A DNA stretch of 64,000 bases from Acidobacteriota bacterium. GTDB lineage: Bacteria; Acidobacteriota; Blastocatellia; Pyrinomonadales; Pyrinomonadaceae. Below the pieces are notes generated by a model that did no database searches, had not been told where the DNA came from, and worked only from the letters and a program-made list of their open reading frames with translations. Both the position numbers and the translations under genes were made by a program. Below are positions 27,589-37,048 of the stretch, piece by piece; the stretch's first letter is position 1; the number at the start of each line of letters is the position of its first letter. Location of the stretch: positions 1,322,830 through 1,386,829 of the forward strand of contig JADJWI010000008.1 in assembly GCA_016716435.1 (NCBI GenBank). Reading direction: 5' to 3'.

Positions 27589-28857
27589 ATGTTGAATCGA
27601 ACATTTGCAGGAGTCTTGATCTTAGTATTGGCGGCGGGCCCGATCTTCGCCGATTACAAGATCTCACAACAGACGGTCATAGAGACTATGACTTTTGAAT
27701 CTACTACTTACTCAAAAGGCGTTCGCCAACGTCGTGAACAGAAGATCGATTTCGGCGGTGACGCTGAGAAAGCGGCGATCATGGCGAACGCAATGCCAAA
27801 TTTCATCGAAATTTCTCAGTGTGACCTGAAACAGGATGTTACTTTGAGCGAGGCAAAGAAGTCCTACTTTATCGATTATTACGACTGGTCTAGCCTGCCG
27901 CCCGAAGTCAGAAAACGCCGGCCGAATCAAAAGATCGAGATCAAGGGAACCGTAACCGTGTCTTCGACTGTTACGGATTCGGGAAAGTCTCAAACGATGT
28001 TCGGCTTCAAGGCGAGATGGCTAAAAAGCGTGACTGCCTTCGATCAATCGGCGGATTCTTGTGATGGACGAAAGAATGTCAAGATCGAAACCGAAGGCTG
28101 GTTTATCGATCTATCCCTCGATCAACAATCGTGCAAAGTACCTCGGGCTCCGGTAGAGGTCGGTGGATTTTGTCGGCCCAAACTTGTTCTTAAAGCGGCT
28201 CAAGACCCCGGTTTTCTTCTCGAAGGCACGACGAAGATCTATGACAACGATAAACTCCAAGGTACAACTAACATCAAAACGACCGCCCTTTCCCGAGCGA
28301 CGCTTGACCCCGCCTTGTTCGAAATTCCCAAAGATTGGACGGAAGTTGATGCGCTTTCCGAATTGATGCCGGGTTTTTCGAATGTCGCGCGGGATAATTC
28401 CGCCACCACGATTATCGGCAACTCAAATAGAAGCTCTTCAGTGAAAACCATCGCGGTCGACTTCTTTTCAGGCAATGCGTCCAAGGTCGATCAGGCCGAA
28501 CTGCGGAGCTATATTTCACAAAGAGTTTCCGCGGCCGGGATGAGCGGTTTTCCGATCAACTCACAAGCCGAAATATCCTCGGGGAAATTTGCCAACGTCA
28601 TAGGCGTTGAGCTTAAAAAGGTCAAAGAATCCGGCGGAGCAAAGATCGGCGGACTGTTTGGTAAAGTCACGGGCAACAGCGATGTTGTCAAACTCGGCGA
28701 TTCCGAAGCCGAGATCGTGGTTACTATCTACGGCGCTGATGGCAAGACCGTGGTTGCCAGCATGGCCGCAACCGAAAAGGTGAAGGGTAAAGGAACCGAT
28801 GCGGTTAAGGCCGCACTTGATAAGGTTCTTGGCAGCCTGTTGGATAAGATCAAATAG
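27589..28857 (+). CDS. Secreted protein, unknown function
   Basis: 422 residues with a signal peptide (about 1-21, ending IFA). The mature part is rich in beta strands: DYKISQQTVIETMTFESTTY, QKIDFGGDAEKA, a strand-rich middle with three Cys (CDGRK, SCKVP, FCRPKL), and a C-terminal domain (about 290-422) with Gly/Ser/Lys-rich turns ending VKAALDKVLGSLLDKIK. The N-terminal half resembles outer-membrane lipoprotein-carrier-like folds (DUF4412-type) in its opening, but I cannot confirm this. It is divergent from the sigma/kinase pair and could be one of its targets. Confidence 0.72.
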   Translation: MLNRTFAGVLILVLAAGPIFADYKISQQTVIETMTFESTTYSKGVRQRREQKIDFGGDAEKAAIMANAMPNFIEISQCDLKQDVTLSEAKKSYFIDYYDWSSLPPEVRKRRPNQKIEIKGTVTVSSTVTDSGKSQTMFGFKARWLKSVTAFDQSADSCDGRKNVKIETEGWFIDLSLDQQSCKVPRAPVEVGGFCRPKLVLKAAQDPGFLLEGTTKIYDNDKLQGTTNIKTTALSRATLDPALFEIPKDWTEVDALSELMPGFSNVARDNSATTIIGNSNRSSSVKTIAVDFFSGNASKVDQAELRSYISQRVSAAGMSGFPINSQAEISSGKFANVIGVELKKVKESGGAKIGGLFGKVTGNSDVVKLGDSEAEIVVTIYGADGKTVVASMAATEKVKGKGTDAVKAALDKVLGSLLDKIK

Positions 28858-28942
28858 CAGATCATGAGGGTAGTGTTTTCCGTGACCACAGCTACTTTTG
28901 GATACAAACTTCGGGAAGCTTTCGGGGATGAGGAACAAAACC

Positions 28943-31099
28943 ATGAATCGAATTTCTACCTTAACTCTAGTCCTTCTGACCGTCGCGAGCTTTAATTCGA
29001 TCCTCGCGCAACGCACGACGACGAGTGCTCCGCCGCCGGACCCGAAACTGGAAATACTTGAAAGCAAGAATCCGCTCGATAAATTCTCCGAAAAAGGGTT
29101 GCCCGAAGCATATATCATCGGAAAAAATCGATCAGACGAACTTGCGGAATGGCTAGCCAAAGAAATCTTGAAACATGACAACGAATCGCTTTCGAAGATG
29201 ATCGCCGCTCTGCAAAAGGCCGGTTTCTACATCATTGACCGAAACCAGAAGATCCTCTATCAACCGACTTCCTCCTACGATATGGAGATGTCGTTCTATG
29301 ACTTTGAGGTAGCCGGAATGCTCAGGGCGTCCGCGATGGGGTCGACCACGACGATCAAAAAGATGGCTGAGGTTCTCTCGCAGAACAACCGCCAGGTTCC
29401 GGCCGAAAACCTCGGGAAAACGATCTTGGAGGACCTGCGAAAAGCCAATACGTCAAAAGATATGCGAATCCGTTTTGCGGCAAAATTGATTTTTGCGCTC
29501 GGCAAACATTCATCTAAACCCGTCGATTTAAACCTAACTTCGCCGGAAACCTCACTGATAAACCTGATACAGGCCTCTTTGATCGAGCGTATTTTACTTG
29601 GAGATCTGATCGATACTTATTCCACACTCGTTGCCGGATCGTATCGGAATGGGAACCTGTTCCGCGAAAATACGTTTCGTTTTGTTAATGCTAGTTTCCT
29701 AAATAGCAGCAATAGCTGCGACTCGTGGGACGATCTGACAACACTTCGAAACACCGGAAAGAACGCCTATAGATCGGTCGAGAAACTTGCGATCTTTGAA
29801 CGAACTCTGGATGAGTGCGAGATGCTCGGAGATCAAAGAGCGATCGCCGAATGCAAGTCACGCAAAGCAAACCAAACATATCAAGCTTTCCGCCGGCAGT
29901 TTCTTGAGAGCTTCGGAAAGGGGCTAAGATTTGTGGTTATTTCAATGGCGTCGAATAAGTTGAGAGCAGCATCGCAGAAGATAAATATCGAGCTAAGGGC
30001 CCAGGATCCGATCCCGCTTGTGAGAACCAAATCGGCCGTCAATGCAGGAGAAACTCGCGATGTAAACGCGAAGTTTACAATTGAATGGGCGAAGGCGGAG
30101 AATGCGGCTCAGGCCGGGTGTTTAGACAATCTGGTCGCTGATTCTAATCCGAAGTTCGACATTCTCGAATCCCCTTCGCTGGAAGGAAAAAAGGTCGAGT
30201 GGATACTACTTGCGGAGGATGCTGAGTATTTAGGGGACGATTCAGTCAAGTTGAGCACACAGACCGATAAGCTGCTAGGTCAGGCGGGCGAAAGCACGGT
30301 CAGCGTCGTCGGCAAGCCTCAGTCGGAAGACCTAACCAACAGGAAGACATATGCCACGCCGCACACCGCTTATCTTATGGTAACGATCGGCGAGAATGGG
30401 ACGGTTCTAGGTTCGAAAGGCATTCGTATTCCGGTCCGGGACTGGATCCCATGCACGGATGATTGGAGCGGAACGATCGAATATGAACGTAGTTACGAGA
30501 AGACGTACATCATGAAATCTACCCGGCAAAGCAACGGTAACGGAACGGGCGACGGCATAAGAAAATACAAATTCATCGAGGAGGCTCAGATCAAACTCAA
30601 CCCGCGCAAACCAGAAGAAATGAAAACTAAGCCCCCGAAACCAGCAAACATGTACATCTTTTATCTATTGGAAGATATTTTTGAGGGCGTGCGTGAGAAC
30701 GATCCATGTTGCGGAAAATCCGAAGGCAGCTTTACCACAAAGTTCAGAAAAGGGAGAAAGGAGTGGTTCACAGGACCGTTGCAGAGACCTTTCATGGTGA
30801 GTCATCGGTACGGCGAACGTGATTACAGCTTAGGATTTAACTCATCGACCGGTAGCTTCAAAATGACCGAACTCAATATCGATGAAGTTATCGACACAAA
30901 CTGCGACCTTGAAGAACTTACCCCGCTTGATCAACGTGAGAGGATCAACTCATCCTTCGATATGATCCTAGAATCCGGCCGGTACGGACAGAGATACGTC
31001 GGCACGGCGGGCGAAGGATTCTACGGCACAAAAGTTTTGAATCCGCCGGACGGCACAAAAATAACTTGGAAATGGAATCTCTACCGCTGCCGAGATTGA
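28943..31099 (+). CDS. Large secreted protein, unknown function
   Basis: 718 residues from ATG 28943 (GAGGA eight bases upstream); an in-frame ATG at 28898 would add 15 residues before the signal peptide and lacks a site. The signal peptide ends around ILAQ. The N-terminal third is helical (ELAEWLAKEILKHDNESLSKM, MAEVLSQNNRQVPAEN), the middle contains many charged residues and scattered Cys, and the C-terminal third is beta-rich (WSGTIEYERSYEKTYIMKST, GLNSSTGS-like strands, ending WKWNLYRCRD). No family recognised. It is followed after 12 bases by another secreted-protein gene. Confidence 0.72.
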   Translation: MNRISTLTLVLLTVASFNSILAQRTTTSAPPPDPKLEILESKNPLDKFSEKGLPEAYIIGKNRSDELAEWLAKEILKHDNESLSKMIAALQKAGFYIIDRNQKILYQPTSSYDMEMSFYDFEVAGMLRASAMGSTTTIKKMAEVLSQNNRQVPAENLGKTILEDLRKANTSKDMRIRFAAKLIFALGKHSSKPVDLNLTSPETSLINLIQASLIERILLGDLIDTYSTLVAGSYRNGNLFRENTFRFVNASFLNSSNSCDSWDDLTTLRNTGKNAYRSVEKLAIFERTLDECEMLGDQRAIAECKSRKANQTYQAFRRQFLESFGKGLRFVVISMASNKLRAASQKINIELRAQDPIPLVRTKSAVNAGETRDVNAKFTIEWAKAENAAQAGCLDNLVADSNPKFDILESPSLEGKKVEWILLAEDAEYLGDDSVKLSTQTDKLLGQAGESTVSVVGKPQSEDLTNRKTYATPHTAYLMVTIGENGTVLGSKGIRIPVRDWIPCTDDWSGTIEYERSYEKTYIMKSTRQSNGNGTGDGIRKYKFIEEAQIKLNPRKPEEMKTKPPKPANMYIFYLLEDIFEGVRENDPCCGKSEGSFTTKFRKGRKEWFTGPLQRPFMVSHRYGERDYSLGFNSSTGSFKMTELNIDEVIDTNCDLEELTPLDQRERINSSFDMILESGRYGQRYVGTAGEGFYGTKVLNPPDGTKITWKWNLYRCRD

Positions 31100-31111
31100 T
31101 AAACGAAAGGC

Positions 31112-33022
31112 ATGAAAGAGGAAATAGTGAAGACCCAGACCCATATACGATTATTTCTCATCAACTTGTTCATCTTGGCCGGTTTTCATCCAGCCTTCGC
31201 CCAGTCGTTTTGCGATGCGGCCGGTGACCTGGCAGCAGACAACGCGTCATTGCCATGGAAACTTCGGACTGAAACAAAGACCGGCACCTGGGCGACCGCG
31301 ATGAAGCCGGTAATTCAAGAAATGCGAAGGCTGTTTCCTGAACCGCCAAAAGGCCTACAGGTCACCTACGGCATATTCGATGCAATGGGCATACAGACTT
31401 CACCGAAAAATGCACGTCAGTATTATGAAGGCTTTTTCATGATAAAGGACATTGTCTGCTACACGCATCAAGGAAAAAACGTCATCGGACCCGAAGGGGA
31501 AACGGGAAACTGGATCTACTTTCGCGTAAATGATTTCAAGGGCTTTGCCGTAAACGGAAACTCCGGTGATCTGGTGCTCGCGGGAACTGAATTGCGTTTG
31601 AATATGAGTGGAGATATCCGTATCGAAGAAAACAAGAATGGGATGCGAAGCATTTATTTCTTTAACGAAAATGACGAACAACAATTCTCGGGCTGGTATT
31701 TTTCCGAAAGGAAAGCATTGCCTTACCGTCGTGTAACCAGAGAGGAGTTTGCCCGGTCTTATCGCGAGTATTGGCTCAAAAAGATCGACGGAGAGATTAA
31801 CCGGCTTGAAGGGGTTCTGGCTACCTCGCAAAGAACTTTCACGCGCGTTTCGGCCGAAAGGGGAATTATGACCGATGCCGAAAAGCAGAGATTCTTCCAA
31901 AGTCTTCGTGAAGGCGATCAGAAAACGCAACAGGCGATCGATCAATATAAGGCCCGACGCAGCGATGCGATCCGGTTCACGGATGTTGTAGCGAAGTCGC
32001 CCGATAGTGGCTCCGAGGCTTTTGTTGCAAACTTCAACGAGATCCTAAATCAGCCGAGCGAAATTCGATTCGGGAGCGGGAAAGGAAAGGGAAAATTTGT
32101 TTACGTAGCGAATCCGGCGTTCTACGATCCCAGATTGCCGAAATGGAAGCCGCAGGTCATAACTGTCGAACTCCGGCGGCAGGATACGTCGCCCGCAAAA
32201 ACGGCATTTACCAATAAATTCGAAGACGAGTTTGATTTCAACGTCATCCGTAAAATGGTCGGGATGAGTCCGCTGCCGAAGCCGCCGACGATCACGGGCA
32301 TGGGCGATACGCCGGTTCGGGAAACCGGACGGCCTGTCACCAAGAACTCGTCGAACGCGGAAAACGGCGCCGGATTTTTCGAAGATTTTGCCGATTCCGC
32401 TATCGGGCAGGCCCCGGCCAAATGGACGCTTAGCAACAATACGGGCATCGTCAAGAAGAATCCTGGACAGTCCGGAAACTGGCTTGCGATGAGCAAAGAA
32501 GGGTTGTTCTTCCCCGATTACGCGGTTCTGGCCCTGCCGAATAGTTTTACTGTGGAGTTTGATGTCACTTGGACCAAGAACATCTCGTACTACAGCCCGA
32601 GTTTCTATTTTCACCTCGGAGCGGCCCCGTACGACAACACTCTGAAACGCTACGACCGAGCGCTTGTTAATCTAAATGCCTACACGTCGTCGCGAATGGA
32701 GCGTGTCGCTCTCTGGATCGATCCGCACTGGAACAACGAACACGGCCGTTACGGCCTGCAGGTCTTTGACGCACGCGGCGGCTATAAACTTGATAAAGCC
32801 GATAAAACGAAGATCTATTTCAAAGATAAAAATCTCGTCAAGGTAAAACTCGTCCGCCAGGGATCGCTGCTTTCGATCTTTTTTAACGGAACGAAAATGT
32901 CCGAGGACGCCGTGCTGAGCGAGAATATTCGCTGGAACTTTTTCGGCTTCGGCGTCGACAACGCTCCGAACGCCGACCCGAGCGATGAATTTTACGTGAG
33001 CAATATTCGCTTGTCGAAGTAA
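31112..33022 (+). CDS. Secreted protein with C-terminal lectin-like (LamG-type) domain
   Basis: 636 residues. The signal peptide is about 1-31 (LFLINLFILAGFHPAFAQ). A first domain (32-240) has mixed strands (QVTYGIFDAMGIQTSPKN, GNWIYFRVNDFKGFAVNG), then a charged helix (about 225-290). The C-terminal 210 residues form a probable jelly-roll: GFFEDFADSAIGQAPAKWTL, PNSFTVEFDVTWTK, VKVKLVRQGSLLSIFFNGTK, DEFYVSNIRLS. This matches the concanavalin-like fold found after OmpA-type or glycan-binding proteins. Ligand binding outside the cytoplasm is inferred. It is likely co-transcribed with the preceding gene. Confidence 0.75.
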   Translation: MKEEIVKTQTHIRLFLINLFILAGFHPAFAQSFCDAAGDLAADNASLPWKLRTETKTGTWATAMKPVIQEMRRLFPEPPKGLQVTYGIFDAMGIQTSPKNARQYYEGFFMIKDIVCYTHQGKNVIGPEGETGNWIYFRVNDFKGFAVNGNSGDLVLAGTELRLNMSGDIRIEENKNGMRSIYFFNENDEQQFSGWYFSERKALPYRRVTREEFARSYREYWLKKIDGEINRLEGVLATSQRTFTRVSAERGIMTDAEKQRFFQSLREGDQKTQQAIDQYKARRSDAIRFTDVVAKSPDSGSEAFVANFNEILNQPSEIRFGSGKGKGKFVYVANPAFYDPRLPKWKPQVITVELRRQDTSPAKTAFTNKFEDEFDFNVIRKMVGMSPLPKPPTITGMGDTPVRETGRPVTKNSSNAENGAGFFEDFADSAIGQAPAKWTLSNNTGIVKKNPGQSGNWLAMSKEGLFFPDYAVLALPNSFTVEFDVTWTKNISYYSPSFYFHLGAAPYDNTLKRYDRALVNLNAYTSSRMERVALWIDPHWNNEHGRYGLQVFDARGGYKLDKADKTKIYFKDKNLVKVKLVRQGSLLSIFFNGTKMSEDAVLSENIRWNFFGFGVDNAPNADPSDEFYVSNIRLSK

Positions 33023-33122
33023 TAAATGGCAGAAATGCGACTGTTAAGGAGCGTGTTTCTTCGGTCGATCAAAAAGCAAAACACGATTCCTGACCGTCGA
33101 GCTTCCGCCTAAGAGGAAAGTT

Positions 33123-34775
33123 ATGAAAAATCAACATTATTTGACGCTAATTTTTACGATCATGCTGATGACTATTGGTTTGCAAGCCCAAACCTACAAT
33201 TCAAACGCAGGCGGTTACAACGGCGGTTACGGGCAAGTATATCAATCATTTGGGCTCGCCCAAGCGACCATCAGTATGCAGCAAAATACCCAAATGCAAA
33301 TTCAAAAACTGATGATGCAGCAGGCGATGGAAAAGAAATTCGGGAAAGCCGCGGTCGCAAAGGTGCAATCAGGTTCGAATACGAAAACCGCAACGAGAGG
33401 TCCCGCATTTTTCACGCCCGTTTCAAAAAGCGACAATTTCAAGATTATCGCTGATTCGGTCGGGCAAGACGCCGAACAAAGAACTCTCTTTAAGCAGCTT
33501 TTTAGCGAAGCCAAGAAAGGATTTGACGCTGAAATGGCACCGAAAGGCAGAAAAAATAATCTCGCCGCCGCAATGACCTTTTTTATCGCTTCTACTGTCA
33601 CTGTTTACAATGACGATCCCGAACCAAGCGATGAGGCGACCGAAAATCTCTTTCAGGCGCTCACCGCGATGTATGAAGAAACGCCCGGAATGACGGAAGT
33701 TCCGAATAGAGACAAACAGTTTCTGCACGACGCTTTTGTTAGCTTTAGTGCAATCCCTTTGACATTTTACATGGCGGCAAAAGAAAAAGATGATGCCGAA
33801 ATGATGAAATTAGCGAAAGTAACAGCTGGTGCGTTGCTTCTCGAGATCTTGAAGATCAATCCAAATGACGTTCGTTTTGAAGGCAGTACTTTGAAGTTAA
33901 AAACCGCTCCTTCATCGAACGAAGCTCCTCAAAACACGGCTCCGCAACAGACTTCGAGTGGTTACGGAATCACAAAATTCACCACCACTTTTGATGATGG
34001 TTGGGTGGCAACCCCGTTGAGTGATTATGTTGGCGTTGAAAAGGATGGCGTCGAAGTTCGACTTTACTTTCCTGATGCACGGATCGACGGCAATAGGCCG
34101 CAGAACACTAACAATTTTGAGCCTTATTACTGGGATGTGTTTGTGAAATCGTCATTTAATGTCAAACAAGCTTTCGTCCGTGAAAAAGAGCAGTACAGCA
34201 TGGGTCAATCGGACAACTACGAAGCCGCAGCCACCGATAAACAAACGGGTAAAAGCCGTTATGTCGGTATGGGTCTCGCTTTTTTCAACGGAAGCTGCTG
34301 GACGATTGTCGTTAACGCACCGGACAGGAAAACTTATTATTCGATGTTCCCGAACGATTCGAGCCTTAAACAGATGCTCAACTACAATAAGTTTGGCGTT
34401 GCAGAAGAGGATTTGATCGGTAAATGGAGCAGTTTTGATGCCGCCAGCATTCAGTTTTACAACATCTATTCGGGTGACCTAGCAGGAATGGCAACTGCTT
34501 CGACAAATGATTCCTTTGTTTTCTACGGCAACGGAACCTATCAGAGCGAGCACGCCGGAACCAGCACTTTCCGTGGGTCTTTGGCTCATGGCAAATCCAA
34601 CTACAGAGGAACTTTTCGTGCAAACGACTGGAATTTAACCTTATCCAACCGCGGAGCAAATGATCCCGGGGAATTCTCCTCCCAATTTGAAGCCGTAAAA
34701 GGCGGTTTTATGTTGAATCTTGTGAGTAAGAAATTTAGTGGTATGAAAATGAGTCTTTACAAAATCAAACAGTAG
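33123..34775 (+). CDS. Secreted protein, paralogue 1 of a tandem pair
   Basis: 550 residues with a signal peptide (about 1-22, MTIGLQAQ). A short Asn/Gly/Gln-rich N-terminal stretch (YNSNAGGYNGGYGQVYQS, SMQQNTQMQIQ) is followed by a helical domain (about 95-260; ADSVGQDAEQRTLFKQLFSE, GRKNNLAAAMTFFIASTVTV) and then two beta domains. The helical domain recalls the DUF6683 type, a tentative match. The next gene encodes a protein alike from end to end, so this is a tandem duplication. Function unknown. AAGAGGAAAGTT precedes the ATG. Confidence 0.75.
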   Translation: MKNQHYLTLIFTIMLMTIGLQAQTYNSNAGGYNGGYGQVYQSFGLAQATISMQQNTQMQIQKLMMQQAMEKKFGKAAVAKVQSGSNTKTATRGPAFFTPVSKSDNFKIIADSVGQDAEQRTLFKQLFSEAKKGFDAEMAPKGRKNNLAAAMTFFIASTVTVYNDDPEPSDEATENLFQALTAMYEETPGMTEVPNRDKQFLHDAFVSFSAIPLTFYMAAKEKDDAEMMKLAKVTAGALLLEILKINPNDVRFEGSTLKLKTAPSSNEAPQNTAPQQTSSGYGITKFTTTFDDGWVATPLSDYVGVEKDGVEVRLYFPDARIDGNRPQNTNNFEPYYWDVFVKSSFNVKQAFVREKEQYSMGQSDNYEAAATDKQTGKSRYVGMGLAFFNGSCWTIVVNAPDRKTYYSMFPNDSSLKQMLNYNKFGVAEEDLIGKWSSFDAASIQFYNIYSGDLAGMATASTNDSFVFYGNGTYQSEHAGTSTFRGSLAHGKSNYRGTFRANDWNLTLSNRGANDPGEFSSQFEAVKGGFMLNLVSKKFSGMKMSLYKIKQ

Positions 34776-34864
34776 CCGGAAGGTCCGAATTCGTGCAAAC
34801 CAAGCGGAACTTGCTAAGGCAAATTGATGCGAATTCATAATTGACAGTTCTTTACGAGGTGAGA

Positions 34865-36481
34865 ATGAAGAATCGAAATTTCATTATTTTGACGATACTT
34901 TTAGTTTTGGCAGGTATTAGCACAACCAACGCCCAAACCTTAAATTCGGGTGCCGACGGCAACAACGGAGGTTATGGCCAGGTATATCAATCATCCGGTC
35001 TTGCCCAGGCAACGCTGAGCATGCAGCAGAACACGCAGATGCGGATACAGAGTGCGATCTTAGAGCAAGCAGCCGCGAACGATTCCGGCAAGAACCGTTC
35101 GAGTGGGGCCGTTAGTTCAAAGAAGAGTCTCGCATTCTTTACGCCGGACGGAGCGCGAGACAACTTTAAGATCATTGCCGACGCGGTCGGCCAAGACGCC
35201 GAGCAGCGGACATTGTTTAGACAGCTTTTTGCTGAGACCAGGAAAGGGTTTGACGCCGAGGTCGGCCCGAAAGGGAGGAAGAATAATCTCGCGGCGGCAT
35301 TGATGTTCTTTATCGCGACGACGGTCACGGTCTATAACGACGATCCTGAACCGAATGAAGCCTCGCAAGAAGCTCTGTTTCAAGCCCTTACATCAATGTT
35401 TGATGAGACTCCCGAAATGGCGGGTGTTCCTGACAAAGATAAAGAATTCCTGTACGACACTTACGTGAGTTTTGCGGCAATGCCTTTGGCTTTTTACGTA
35501 CAAGCCAAGGATTCGAAAGACCCGGAAATGCTAAAGCTGGCAAAGGTCGTTTCCGGCGCGTTGCTGCTAGATATCCTGAAGATCAACCCGAACGACGTCC
35601 GCTTTGAGGGCAATACCTTGAGGTTCAAGAATGCTTCCGCTTCACAACAGCTGCCGGAGGCACCGGCCTCGCAGCAGCCCGCAGGCAATTACGGGATCGC
35701 TAAATACATAACCAGTTTCGACGACGGCTGGAAGGCGATACCGGTCGGCGACTATGTCCAGCTAAAGCGAAACGAAACAGAAATACGGCTTTATCACGTC
35801 AACAAAGAATGGGACGATAGTCGGGCAAATACGGTTGAGCCCAACGATCATTACTGGGACAGAACTGTTTCTCCGTATTTCAATGTAAGCAATATCCAGA
35901 ACTGGTCGGGAGTTCAATATCCGGTCATCTATTTTCGCCAGGCTGACGCTATTGACAGACAAACCGGCAAGCGGTCGTTCGTAACGATGAAGATCGTGTA
36001 CGACGGCGGCGCCCGTGTGATTATTACCATTGCGCCCGATCAGGGTTCGTACAGTCAGCAATTTCCACATCCCAACGATCTGAACCGAATGCTTGCTTAC
36101 AATAAGTTCGCGGTATCGGCCCAAGACCTCGTCGGAAGATGGACCGGCGGCGGAGGGGGTGGCGTTGAATACTACAACGCATACGGCTACCAGGGCTTGA
36201 GTGCGATCTCGACCTCGGACGAATTCGTGTTTGCCGCCGCCGGCAGATACGAAAGCACTCACAACAGCGCCGGCATGAGCGGCGGCGGTACGAACTTCGC
36301 GAAAATACAATATCGCGGCCAGTTCACGGCCGGTGACTGGGAAATTTCCGCAACAAACCGCGTAAGCGGCAAGACGAAGAAATTCTGGGCACAGTTTCAG
36401 GCCGTTCGCGGCGGATTTCTCTTGATCCTTATTGATAGCGATTATGAACCACTGAGGTACACCCTCTACAAGAAACGATGA
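34865..36481 (+). CDS. Secreted protein, paralogue 2 of a tandem pair
   Basis: 538 residues from ATG 34865, chosen for GAGGTGA just upstream; the frame extends back to a TTG at 34841 without a site. Signal peptide about 1-23. The same domain order as the preceding gene is clear: GGYGQVYQSSGLAQATLSMQ, ADAVGQDAEQRTLFRQLFAE, GRKNNLAAALMFFIATTVTV, LKINPNDVRFEGNTL, FDDGWKAIPVGDYV. The C-terminal domains have diverged most. This copy uses G/C-rich codons more than its partner, which suggests that the pair is not recent or that one copy was imported. Confidence 0.76.
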   Translation: MKNRNFIILTILLVLAGISTTNAQTLNSGADGNNGGYGQVYQSSGLAQATLSMQQNTQMRIQSAILEQAAANDSGKNRSSGAVSSKKSLAFFTPDGARDNFKIIADAVGQDAEQRTLFRQLFAETRKGFDAEVGPKGRKNNLAAALMFFIATTVTVYNDDPEPNEASQEALFQALTSMFDETPEMAGVPDKDKEFLYDTYVSFAAMPLAFYVQAKDSKDPEMLKLAKVVSGALLLDILKINPNDVRFEGNTLRFKNASASQQLPEAPASQQPAGNYGIAKYITSFDDGWKAIPVGDYVQLKRNETEIRLYHVNKEWDDSRANTVEPNDHYWDRTVSPYFNVSNIQNWSGVQYPVIYFRQADAIDRQTGKRSFVTMKIVYDGGARVIITIAPDQGSYSQQFPHPNDLNRMLAYNKFAVSAQDLVGRWTGGGGGGVEYYNAYGYQGLSAISTSDEFVFAAAGRYESTHNSAGMSGGGTNFAKIQYRGQFTAGDWEISATNRVSGKTKKFWAQFQAVRGGFLLILIDSDYEPLRYTLYKKR

Positions 36482-36628
36482 GTGGCCCCGAGGCCGATCA
36501 TTTCAGATCTACTTTCAAGAGCTCGCGTTCTGTCTTCGCCGGCAACTGCGAGGAGTCGTCTAAAGGCTCGGGTTACGGTGCATAACAACTCAGAAAGGCT
36601 TCCACGTTTCGAATCGAAGGAGATATTT

Positions 36629-37039
36629 ATGAACATCGTTTCTAGTTGCTCATCATCCGCTCGATACAAAGACAACCTCCGCACATTTAGCTCCGGCCTC
36701 GACCTGATCCACAGACTGCGGCCTGTATCGTTCAACTGGACGGACGGGGGCTTGGCCGATCTAGGACTCATCGCCGAAGAGGTCGCCGCGGCTGAACCGC
36801 TACTGACAACGACCAACGCTAAAGGCGAGATCGAGGGCGTCAAATACGACCGCGTCGGTGTGGTTTTGGTCAATGCTGTCAAAGAACAGCAAACGCAGAT
36901 CGAAACGCTCGAAGCGAAAGTCGAAGAACAAAACGAGCTTTTGAGAAATCACAAAGCCGAGATCGACGCGCTCAAAAAGTTTATCTGCAACCAAAATCCG
37001 GACGCCGCTTTTTGCGCGGCTAAACCGCAGCCACAATAG
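36629..37039 (+). CDS. Stand-alone endosialidase-type chaperone domain (peptidase S74)
   Basis: 136 residues from ATG 36629, which has AAGGAG seven bases upstream. The frame is open back to 36482, but that part looks non-coding. It consists almost only of the intramolecular chaperone domain of phage tail spikes: SSARYKDNLRTFSSGLDLI, RLRPVSFNWTDGG, DLGLIAEEVAAAEPLL, YDRVGVVLVNAVKEQQTQIE, then a short coiled coil. The first segment holds the Ser of the self-cleavage site. The body normally folded by this domain is missing. It is nearly identical to the C-terminus of the next gene, so it is a truncated duplicate. Confidence 0.7.
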   Translation: MNIVSSCSSSARYKDNLRTFSSGLDLIHRLRPVSFNWTDGGLADLGLIAEEVAAAEPLLTTTNAKGEIEGVKYDRVGVVLVNAVKEQQTQIETLEAKVEEQNELLRNHKAEIDALKKFICNQNPDAAFCAAKPQPQ

Positions 37040-37048
37040 GAGAAAACA

